Source: Clostridium sp.
GTDB taxonomy: Bacteria > Bacillota > Clostridia > Acetivibrionales > Acetivibrionaceae
Length of the DNA: 19,064 nucleotides
Direction: 5' to 3'
Assembly: GCA_012841175.1 (NCBI GenBank)
Contig: DUVG01000060.1
Location: 1 to 19,064 of the forward strand
Shown here in pieces: positions 12,134 through 19,064 of this stretch (its first letter is position 1; each line of letters begins with the position of its first letter). Made by a program: the position numbers and the translations under genes. The notes below the pieces were generated by a model. It worked only from the letters and a program-made list of their open reading frames with translations. It was not told the DNA's origin and searched no databases.

Positions 12134-14758
12134 TTAGCTGCAATCTCTTACTTTCTTTTGCAGATTATATAGTGTATTTAGTGCATCTAATGGTGTAAGA
12201 GTGCTAATGTCCATTTCTTTTAAATCAGATAAAACTTCATTACTGTTTCTTTGGGCGCTATTAAATGAAAAAATATCAATTTGACCACCAATAGGTTTTT
12301 TACCTTTTTTTGTTCTTCTCTCTCTTTTGCTTATATCTGCATTTTCTAATTCCTTTAATATTTCCTTTGCTCTGTTTATTACAGGAAGCGGCACCCCAGC
12401 AAGCTTAGCAACTTCAATTCCATAGCTGTCATCTGCGCCCCCTCTTTTAATTTTTCTTAAAAAGATAATATCATCACCTTTTTTTTCAACAACAATGCAG
12501 TAGTTTTTTATGCCGTCTAAACTGTTTTCTAATTCAGTAAGTTCATGGTAGTGAGTTGCAAAAAGTGTCCTTGCTCCAAGCTTTTCTTTATTTGCTGCAA
12601 ATTCAATAACAGACCAGGCAATGCTAAGGCCGTCGTAAGTACTAGTTCCTCTGCCTATTTCATCTAAAATCAATAAACTTTTACCAGTTGCGTTGTTTAA
12701 TATATTTGCAACCTCTGTCATCTCCACCATAAAAGTACTCTGTCCTGATGCTAAATCATCTGAGGCACCCACACGTGTAAATATTCTATCAACAATTCCT
12801 ATTTTGGCGTTTTTGGCAGGAACAAAACTTCCAATCTGCGCCATAAGCACAATCAATGCAACCTGCCTCATATATGTTGATTTACCAGACATATTAGGTC
12901 CTGTTATAATGGAAATTAAATTTTCCCCTTTGTCAAGGTGGGTATCATTAGGTACAAATTCACCTTCATTAATCATTTTTTCAACTACCGGGTGGCGGCC
13001 ATCAGTAATCTCTATATCATCGCCATTTACAACTTTTGGCATAACATAATTTTCTCTGTCTGCAACTTCTGCTAAGGTACATAAAACATCTATGTTTGAA
13101 AGAGATTGTGCTGTTGTCTTTATTCTATTTATCTCTTTTGATACCGTCTCTCTAACTTTTGTAAATAAATTATACTCAAGTTCAATAAGCCGTTCCTGTG
13201 CACCTAAAACTGTATCCTCAATGTTTTTTAATTCTTCTGTTATGTATCTTTCACAGTTTGCAAGAGTCTGTTTTCTCACATATTCCATAGGAACTTGAGA
13301 ATAATATGACTTAGTAACTTCTATATAATATCCAAAAACTTTGTTATATCCTATTTTTAAATTTTTAATACCTGTTTTTTCACGCTCTTTGCTTTCTAAA
13401 GATACAATCCAGTTTTTACCTTCTCTTGATGCTTTTTTATATTTATCCACTTCCTCATTAAAGCCTTCTTTTATGATTCCACCTTCCTTTACTGAAACAG
13501 GTGGTTCGTCAACAATTGCCCTTTCTAACAAATCATGTACATCCAAAAGTAGATCCAATTCATTATAGTACTTAACATTAAGGCTTTCATTAAGATTTTT
13601 TAAAAGTTCTTTAATATAGGGGATTTGAGCTATAGAATTTTTAATTGCAATTAAGTCCCTGCAATTTGCACTCCCTAAAATAACTTTCCCCATAAGTCTT
13701 TCTATATCATAAACTCTTTTTAGAAGTTCTCTTATTTCCATTCTTATCATGAAGTTTTCTTTTAACTCATTTACACTTTTAAGTCTGTCATTTATATCAT
13801 ATAAATTTATTAGTGGCTGTTCAACCCACTTTCTTAAAGTTCTTCCTCCCATAGATGTCATTGTTCTGTCTAAAACCCAAAGTAGAGAACCTTTTCTGGA
13901 CTTTTCCCTCATTGTTTCAGTAAGTTCTAAATTTCTTCTTGTTGAAATATCCAAAACCATATATTCTTCTATTTCGTATTTGGTGTAATTTTGAATATGG
14001 CTTAAATTCATCTTTTGGGTCTGTTCAAGATAGCCTAAAAGGGCACCTGATGCATTTATATATAAATTAAAATCATTAAATTCAAATTGATAATCTTTAA
14101 AATAACTATTTAATTTGTCACATGAAAAATCTTTAGAAAAGAATTTATCATCCATTTTAGATATATATACATTAAATCTGTCTTTTATAGATTTAGCTAA
14201 ATTAGTATCCTTCTCAAACTCCCCATTTACTATAATTTCAGAAGGTGAAAACTTGGCTAATTCATCAAAAAGCTTTCCTATGGTATTGCCTAGTGTTATA
14301 GAAGTTGCCAAAAATTCACCAGTGGAAAGATCTGTTACAGCCAATCCAAAATAGCTTTTTAATTTGTATATAGACATTAAGTAATTGTTTTTCTTTTCTT
14401 CAAGCATTGAAGATTCTGTTACAGTTCCTGGTGTAACAACCCGAACCACATCTCTTTTTACTATCCCCTTAGCCTGTGCTGGATCTTCTACCTGTTCACA
14501 AATAGCTACCTTATAGCCTTTGTTTACCAGCTTGGAAATATAGGAATCAGCGGAATGAAAAGGAACTCCACACATGTGAGCCTTTTCATCTAATCCGCAT
14601 TCCCTGCTAGTTAGAGTTATTTCAAGTTCTCTAGATGCTATCTTTGCATCTTCAAAAAACATTTCATAGAAATCCCCTAATCTGAAAAAAAGGATGCAAT
14701 CTTTGTATTGTTCCTTTATTTCAACATATTGTTGCATCATAGGTGTCAGTGTTGCCAT
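12134..14758 (-). CDS. mutS: DNA mismatch repair protein MutS
   Basis: MutS recognises mismatches and small loops and recruits MutL. The 874-residue protein has the mismatch-wedge motif F30-Y31-E32 in GDFYEMFFED. Connector, lever and clamp domains extend through about residue 560. The ABC-type ATPase has Walker A GPNMSGKST (620-628), SGQSTFMVEM, Walker B LLILDEIGRGTS (695-706), and ATHYHEL. Near the C-terminus QIDIF (826-830) resembles a beta-clamp binding motif. The ATG is preceded by GAGAGGT. The gene follows the YlbF-like gene by 63 bases and leads into mutL after 81 bases. Confidence 0.98.
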   Translation of the reverse strand: MATLTPMMQQYVEIKEQYKDCILFFRLGDFYEMFFEDAKIASRELEITLTSRECGLDEKAHMCGVPFHSADSYISKLVNKGYKVAICEQVEDPAQAKGIVKRDVVRVVTPGTVTESSMLEEKKNNYLMSIYKLKSYFGLAVTDLSTGEFLATSITLGNTIGKLFDELAKFSPSEIIVNGEFEKDTNLAKSIKDRFNVYISKMDDKFFSKDFSCDKLNSYFKDYQFEFNDFNLYINASGALLGYLEQTQKMNLSHIQNYTKYEIEEYMVLDISTRRNLELTETMREKSRKGSLLWVLDRTMTSMGGRTLRKWVEQPLINLYDINDRLKSVNELKENFMIRMEIRELLKRVYDIERLMGKVILGSANCRDLIAIKNSIAQIPYIKELLKNLNESLNVKYYNELDLLLDVHDLLERAIVDEPPVSVKEGGIIKEGFNEEVDKYKKASREGKNWIVSLESKEREKTGIKNLKIGYNKVFGYYIEVTKSYYSQVPMEYVRKQTLANCERYITEELKNIEDTVLGAQERLIELEYNLFTKVRETVSKEINRIKTTAQSLSNIDVLCTLAEVADRENYVMPKVVNGDDIEITDGRHPVVEKMINEGEFVPNDTHLDKGENLISIITGPNMSGKSTYMRQVALIVLMAQIGSFVPAKNAKIGIVDRIFTRVGASDDLASGQSTFMVEMTEVANILNNATGKSLLILDEIGRGTSTYDGLSIAWSVIEFAANKEKLGARTLFATHYHELTELENSLDGIKNYCIVVEKKGDDIIFLRKIKRGGADDSYGIEVAKLAGVPLPVINRAKEILKELENADISKRERRTKKGKKPIGGQIDIFSFNSAQRNSNEVLSDLKEMDISTLTPLDALNTLYNLQKKVRDCS

Positions 14759-14821
14759 TTTATCTTACCTCTCTCTACAATTTGTCACATTGATGTCACA
14801 AACCATCATACTATATAAAAT

Positions 14822-15205
14822 TTACCTGCATCCTCCACAGGAAGAACTGCATCTTTCTCCTAAACATTGTTCTTCACCTGTAATAGAGTATACCAGTACA
14901 TCATTTACCTTTTTTATAAGACTGTCTAGCTTGTCCTTTGACTCAAGATAATTTCTAGTTATGTCACATTTATTAATTTCATCAAATTTAACTGAAAGTT
15001 TTTCTTTTATTCTGTCTAATGTTTCCTTTTCTGCATCTTCATGAGCTGCACGCATCATTTCAGTCTGCAAAGTTTGATATTCACGTAATATGGCTCTTGC
15101 TTTATGGTCTCTTTCTAAGTCGGCTTCCCATTTTTTAAAGGCACTCATCTGTTTTGATGTCCCTATCATTGTTCCGAGTTCTTTTGCTTTTTCTAAGATA
15201 TCCAT
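14822..15205 (-). CDS. YlbF/YmcA (RicF/RicA)-family protein with cysteine tail
   Basis: The 127-residue all-helical protein has the Com_YlbF fold pattern (AKELGTMIGTSKQMSAFKKWEADLERD, then AILREYQTLQTEMMRAAHE). It ends with four cysteines, Cys114, 119, 123 and 126, spaced CxxxxCxxxCxxC. In Bacillus, YlbF, YmcA and YaaT form the RicAFT complex, which binds Fe-S clusters and acts with RNase Y in mRNA maturation, competence and sporulation. In Bacillus ymcA lies between miaB and mutS, and this gene holds nearly the same place. I chose ATG 15205, which has GGGTG 6 bases upstream, over the GTG at 15214 that forms part of that ribosome site. I cannot decide between RicA and RicF. Confidence 0.85.
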   Translation of the reverse strand: MDILEKAKELGTMIGTSKQMSAFKKWEADLERDHKARAILREYQTLQTEMMRAAHEDAEKETLDRIKEKLSVKFDEINKCDITRNYLESKDKLDSLIKKVNDVLVYSITGEEQCLGERCSSSCGGCR

Positions 15206-15280
15206 ATTAATCACCCTTTTTAATTAATTTATTTTGTTCATTGCTGTGTTGAAAGATGTTAAATACAAAAGTTCAGACTA

Positions 15281-15292
15281 TATATTTTATCA
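15281..15292 (-). promoter_or_regulatory. Possible extended -10 promoter before the YlbF-like gene
   Basis: In the 131-base gap after the CAP-domain gene the minus strand contains TGATAAAAT (the -10 hexamer is at 15289-15284) with no clear -35 at normal spacing. It could drive a separate YlbF-mutS-mutL transcript. This is a weak prediction from sequence alone. Nothing else in this gap is readable. Confidence 0.3.
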
Positions 15293-15336
15293 TAAAACAA
15301 CTTAAAACTTAACAATTAATTTTAAATGTCTATTGT

Positions 15337-16719
15337 TTAGTGGTAAAATCTAAAAAAAGGTCTTTTGCTTTTTAGCGGTGTATAAAAGTTCTGTGTGTAT
15401 GTGGTATTCCCTTTAGAATCTAAATAAACACCCACACCTAAATGTGTAAAATCCCCAAGGATGTTTTCCCTGTGTCCTTGTGTTGAATTCATCCAAGCTT
15501 CGTGAGCAAATACTGCACACATTTGACCCGTTGCAATATTTTCACCTGCATAGCTATAACTAATCCCTCCATTTTTCAATCTGTCAAAGGGACTTTGACC
15601 CTTTAAATTTATATGGTCAAAATAGTCCTTTGTGGACATATCCATACTGTGTTCTCTTGCTACAGCAGCAGCTTTTTCATCAAAATTAAAAGAAGGTTTA
15701 TTATATCTTTTTCTTACTGTATTTGCAAGGTCAAATAATTGCCTTTCATAGCTTTCCCTCAATTCTTTTGAAGGCTTTCCATAATACCCTTTTAGGGAAT
15801 TTTCCGTTTCATAGTCTATAAGCATAAATGAAGTTACTTTTTCTTCATTATGTATGTCATAAAAAATTGTAGCATAGTATCTGTTTTTAACGTTATACAT
15901 CTGATACTCAGTTTTTTTGTCACTGGAATCTTTTGTGTTTAACATATATCTGGTATTGCCTTTCAAAATAAAGTCTAATGGGGTTCCAAATATTTCAGAT
16001 GTCTTTTCTTTAGGTGTATTAAAGCCAATACTTTCTTTTAACTTATAGTGTTTAGAATTAGAATAAAGGCCTACTACAACTTTATTTTTTATACCCACCA
16101 TAAGGTATTTTTCCAAGTCAGAATTATAAATATACCATTCAAATCCATATTTACTCAAATCCACTCTATTTGGCATACCAAATAAAAACACAATATAATC
16201 TAAAGGTGCCCCTATTAGCAATTCCATATTGTCTTTATATTTTTCACTTAAAGACTCTATGCTAATATCTTCATTATAGGCATAAGGGTAGTCAAATGTA
16301 TTTATCTCCACCGTCCTGCTTCCTGGATCCCAAGATACTTTTCCACCTAAAGTTTCTGAAATAAACCTTATTGGAACTAAAGTTCTTCCATTCACTATAG
16401 CAGCAGGAACATCAAGTTTAACTAGTTTTTCATTCACATAAGCATTTTTGCTGTCAATAATTAAATAAATTCGGACATCTTCTTTTAAAATAAGAACTGT
16501 TTTTGTTTCCTCAAACCACTTAACCTGTGCATCTAAATTTTCAAAAATACTTCTAACAGCTACCATAGTCCTGCCATTTATAATAACAGGATTTACGTCA
16601 AATGTTATTAAAGTGTCATTAACAGAAACTTTAATATCTTCATTTCCGTAAACTTCAAATATATTGAATATAGAAAAAAATACTACTATTATGGCAACAA
16701 CAAAAACAAATCTTTTCAT
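15337..16719 (-). CDS. Secreted protein with copper-amine-oxidase-N-like and CAP domains
   Basis: This 460-residue exported protein starts with a signal peptide (1-25: MKR, a hydrophobic core, then EVYG). Residues 30-140 hold two repeats of the kind called copper amine oxidase N-terminal domain, with INGRTMVAVRSIFENL (47-62) and VNGRTLVPIRFISETLGG (109-126). Such repeats are usually cell-surface modules rather than oxidases. Residues 165-305 look like a CAP-associated domain, with two similar segments beginning IGAPLDYIVFLFGMP (169-183) and FGTPLDFIL (244-252). A CAP/SCP domain (about 325-448) has AREHSMDM, DHI (His369), GENI (392-395) and GHRENIL (415-421). Function is unknown; related proteins occur on spores and cell surfaces. 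The gene lies 13 bases after miaB with a good GAGG site. Confidence 0.88.
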   Translation of the reverse strand: MKRFVFVVAIIVVFFSIFNIFEVYGNEDIKVSVNDTLITFDVNPVIINGRTMVAVRSIFENLDAQVKWFEETKTVLILKEDVRIYLIIDSKNAYVNEKLVKLDVPAAIVNGRTLVPIRFISETLGGKVSWDPGSRTVEINTFDYPYAYNEDISIESLSEKYKDNMELLIGAPLDYIVFLFGMPNRVDLSKYGFEWYIYNSDLEKYLMVGIKNKVVVGLYSNSKHYKLKESIGFNTPKEKTSEIFGTPLDFILKGNTRYMLNTKDSSDKKTEYQMYNVKNRYYATIFYDIHNEEKVTSFMLIDYETENSLKGYYGKPSKELRESYERQLFDLANTVRKRYNKPSFNFDEKAAAVAREHSMDMSTKDYFDHINLKGQSPFDRLKNGGISYSYAGENIATGQMCAVFAHEAWMNSTQGHRENILGDFTHLGVGVYLDSKGNTTYTQNFYTPLKSKRPFFRFYH

Positions 16720-16732
16720 AAGTATATCCTCA

Positions 16733-18145
16733 CTATTTTGTAATTTCCTTTCCTTCTAGCGACCATGTTTTAATATCATCTATTAATATGTTTTTTAATT
16801 TGCCAATATCATCTTTACTTCCCTTATAATTAACTATTTTATTTCCTCTTGTTCTTCCTGTATATATATTATCGTTTGTTTTACTAATTCCCTCAACAAG
16901 AATTTCTACTTTTTTCCCTAAAAATGTTTCATTAATCTCTCTACTTATTGTATTTTGCAGAGTTAAAAGTTTTTCAAATCTTTCTTTTTTTACTTCATCT
17001 GAAATTTGATTTTTACTTTTTGCTGCAGGTGTTCCTGTTCTTTTTGAATATAAAAATGTGTAAGCAGAATCAAACCGAACTTTTTCTATAACATCTAACG
17101 TATCTTCAAAATCTTCGTCAGTTTCTCCTGGAAAACCCACAATTATATCTGTTGTAAGTGAAATATCCGGAATATTTTCTTTTACTTTCATAACAAGTTC
17201 TAAATATTGTTCCTTTGTATATCCCCGGTTCATTTCCTTTAAAACCTTTGTACTTCCAGCTTGAAAAGGAAGATGCAAGTGTTCACAGACTTTACTTAAA
17301 TCTCTCATTGCATATATAAGTTCCTCTGATAAATCCTTTGGATGGGAAGTTAAAAATCTAATTCTTTCAATTCCAGGGATTTCGTTTAATTGGTATAAAA
17401 GCTCTGCAAAGTTTACTTTGTTGTCTAAATCCTTCCCGTAAGAGTTTACATTTTGGCCAAGAAGTGTTATCTCCTTAAACCCTTGACGTCCTAACGTCAT
17501 TACCTCTTCTTTTATATCTCTAATTTCCCTGCTTCTTTCTCTTCCACGTACATATGGGACAATGCAATATGAGCAAAAATTATTGCAGCCATACATAACT
17601 GTAATCCATGCTTTGACACTGTCTTTTCTCTCAACAGGAACATTTTCTACAATCTTTCCATCTGTATTTAATACATCAATAAGTGTTTTTTTTCTTCCAA
17701 AAGATTTCAAAAGGAGCTCTGGAAATTTATGCAGATTATGAGTTCCAAAAATCAAGTCAACATGTCTATACGTCTTCTTGATATGACTAACCACTTCCTC
17801 TTGCTGCATCATACATCCACATATTGCAATTTTAAGTTCTGGTTTATCCTCCTTTAGCTTCTTTAAAGCACCTAAATGACCGTATACCTTTTGTTCTGCA
17901 TGTTCCCGAACACAACAGGTATTGTATATAATAAGGTCAGATTCATTTACATCATCAGTTTCAATATATCCCATATTAGAAAGCATTCCTGCTAATTTTT
18001 CAGAATCATGTTCATTCATTTGACATCCAAAAGTGTTCAAGTAGTATTTTGGGATTTTTCCGTCATTTTTATCTGCAACTAGCTGTATAAATTCTTTTTG
18101 CCTTTCCATATCTTCTGTGGAAACATGGCTATCTATTCTTTCCAA
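16733..18145 (-). CDS. miaB: tRNA-2-methylthio-N6-dimethylallyladenosine synthase MiaB
   Basis: MiaB is a radical-SAM methylthiotransferase that converts i6A37 to ms2i6A37. The 470-residue protein has the N-terminal UPF0004 domain with cluster ligands Cys41 (TFGCQMN), Cys77 (NTCCVRE) and Cys111 (CGCMMQ). The radical-SAM CxxxCxxC motif is at 187-194 (GCNNFCSYC), followed by RGRERSR, LLGQNVNSYG and FPGETDEDFEDTL. The C-terminal TRAM domain covers about 400-468. The start codon is TTG at 18145, with AGGAGG 7 bases upstream. Its substrate is made by MiaA, encoded about 8 kb downstream in the same direction. A YlbF-family protein with a possible Fe-S cysteine tail is encoded nearby. Confidence 0.97.
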   Translation of the reverse strand: MERIDSHVSTEDMERQKEFIQLVADKNDGKIPKYYLNTFGCQMNEHDSEKLAGMLSNMGYIETDDVNESDLIIYNTCCVREHAEQKVYGHLGALKKLKEDKPELKIAICGCMMQQEEVVSHIKKTYRHVDLIFGTHNLHKFPELLLKSFGRKKTLIDVLNTDGKIVENVPVERKDSVKAWITVMYGCNNFCSYCIVPYVRGRERSREIRDIKEEVMTLGRQGFKEITLLGQNVNSYGKDLDNKVNFAELLYQLNEIPGIERIRFLTSHPKDLSEELIYAMRDLSKVCEHLHLPFQAGSTKVLKEMNRGYTKEQYLELVMKVKENIPDISLTTDIIVGFPGETDEDFEDTLDVIEKVRFDSAYTFLYSKRTGTPAAKSKNQISDEVKKERFEKLLTLQNTISREINETFLGKKVEILVEGISKTNDNIYTGRTRGNKIVNYKGSKDDIGKLKNILIDDIKTWSLEGKEITK

Positions 18146-18166
18146 AATCTTTCCTCCTTTTAAAAA

Positions 18167-19045
18167 TTACTCTAATATATTTCCTTTCAATCCATAAATA
18201 TCTTTTTCTATGCATAGTTTTGCCCTTTTACTGTCTTGGCTGTCAGAGGCAAGAGATTCTTTTAAAAAGTCAGGATTTTTCTTTAAAAAATTAGCCATTG
18301 ACTCTTTAGGATTATCTAGATATTCATTTATCATCTCAAATTGTTCCTGATTAATAATACCCATTGCCAAAACTTCTTTGAAAAAATTAGCATCTATATT
18401 TATCATGGAAAAAGACTTGATTCCATTTTTTAAAAGAAGTTCTCCACCACCTTGCATTCTATCTACAACCACAACACTCCACTGGATTTGTCCGCCTTTT
18501 TCTTTTATTGCAGGTATCCATGCCCTTTCATAGCTTGAAGCTTCAGTTATAAGGTCTGCTATATGCAGTACTTTTCCCCCATTTAAATTTTTTAAATGTT
18601 CTATGTTATCATCATATGTTATAACAGTATCTAAATCCTTATATATTGTTACATGAGGTTTTTTTAGAATTTTAGATATGGGAAGAGAAAAAAACCAATC
18701 CCTTCTCTCTCCTCCTGATATGTAATCAACATCATCTAGCTCTATATTGTTTTTAATAAAATGACACATTTCATCAATTACGCCTTTATAAATATCGTCA
18801 CTTTTATAATTTTCATATGTTTTAGCTAAAAGCTTTTTAGGACAGGTTAATTTATTTTCTTTTTCATTATCTATAAAGCTTAATAAGTCTATAGCTTTTT
18901 TCTCACTGCCATAAAGAAAATGTGTGTTTATATAATAGGGCCCAATTGTTCCTGAAGTATACCAAAAGGGCTTTTGGTGAGAACTAATTCTAATTGCAAA
19001 AGTTTCAAATATCCAGTTTAAAAGATTATTGTTATTTTTTTTCAC
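18167..19045 (-). CDS. Divergent orotate-phosphoribosyltransferase-like protein
   Basis: The 292-residue protein resembles type I phosphoribosyltransferases related to PyrE. It has the substrate-strand pattern FWYTSGTIGPYYINTHF (27-43), ISGGERRDWFFSLPISKIL (109-127) and a beta-strand/loop VLHIADLITEASSYERAW (159-176) at the PRPP-binding position. Typical PyrE has a VDDVxTTGGS-like loop with two adjacent acids; here only Asp164 is present and the TTG is replaced. The protein is also longer than usual PyrE (about 190-215 residues), with an added helical C-terminus (about 225-292). It may have another substrate or regulatory role. The start is GTG at 19045 with GGAGGA upstream. It precedes miaB by 21 bases, so co-transcription is likely. 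Confidence 0.75.
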   Translation of the reverse strand: MKKNNNNLLNWIFETFAIRISSHQKPFWYTSGTIGPYYINTHFLYGSEKKAIDLLSFIDNEKENKLTCPKKLLAKTYENYKSDDIYKGVIDEMCHFIKNNIELDDVDYISGGERRDWFFSLPISKILKKPHVTIYKDLDTVITYDDNIEHLKNLNGGKVLHIADLITEASSYERAWIPAIKEKGGQIQWSVVVVDRMQGGGELLLKNGIKSFSMINIDANFFKEVLAMGIINQEQFEMINEYLDNPKESMANFLKKNPDFLKESLASDSQDSKRAKLCIEKDIYGLKGNILE

Positions 19046-19064
19046 TATTACTCCTCCAATTTTA

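Noticed and set aside
12693..14951. Several open frames on the plus strand opposite mutS and the YlbF-like gene
   Set aside because: They lack family motifs, overlap strongly conserved genes throughout, and have the serine/phenylalanine-rich composition expected of antisense shadows.
1..19064. CRISPR array, tRNA, rRNA, riboswitch, T-box or insertion sequence
   Set aside because: No regularly spaced repeats, no transposase-like protein and no recognisable RNA core were seen on either strand.

Overview
The window is AT-rich, and nearly every protein has its closest recognisable relatives in low-GC Firmicutes of the Clostridia type. Evidence for this is the ylxM-ffh-rpsP-khpA-rimM-trmD run, the miaB-YlbF-mutS-mutL-miaA-hfq run, a divergent lexA/yneA pair with Gram-positive LexA boxes, and a secreted protein joining a copper-amine-oxidase-N-like domain to a CAP domain. 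I cannot name the species. All genes except lexA are on the minus strand, so the map reads from right to left. There are no rRNA or tRNA genes, CRISPR arrays or transposases, and no gene-free stretch reaches 300 bases.

Right part (19045 to about 8800): a divergent orotate-phosphoribosyltransferase-like gene, miaB, a secreted CAP-domain protein, a YlbF/YmcA-family protein with a cysteine tail, mutS, mutL, miaA and hfq. MiaA and MiaB together make ms2i6A at position 37 of tRNA. MutS and MutL carry out mismatch repair. Hfq is the Sm-like RNA-binding protein. lexA is transcribed towards hfq, and a strong hairpin terminator lies between them.

Centre (about 8640 to 5560): lexA and a yneA-like gene diverge from a 160-bp control region with three LexA boxes and two readable promoters. 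Behind yneA lie two overlapping ATP-grasp (RimK/YheC-like) ligase genes of unknown substrate, with no clear terminator separating them from yneA. They may therefore be partly SOS-controlled.

Next part (5521 to 1828): the SRP/ribosome operon ylxM-ffh-rpsP-khpA-rimM-trmD. It is preceded by a good promoter with a palindrome at the start of the transcript. A perfect 20-bp inverted repeat lies between khpA and rimM.

Left end (1834 to 1): rplS, which usually follows trmD, is absent. In its place is a patchwork: the tail of a CbrC-like protein, a chimera of a P-loop N-terminus and a KAS III C-terminus, an intact acyl carrier protein gene, an intact GNAT gene, a DhnA-type aldolase cut off after about 70 residues, and an open reading frame resembling the tail of a MarR/PadR regulator. 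I read this as the deletion-scarred remnant of a small ACP-dependent biosynthetic cluster, although an assembly artefact is possible. The most unusual content of the window is this scarred region, the ATP-grasp pair and the two palindromic elements. I did not find a complete new system that I could name.
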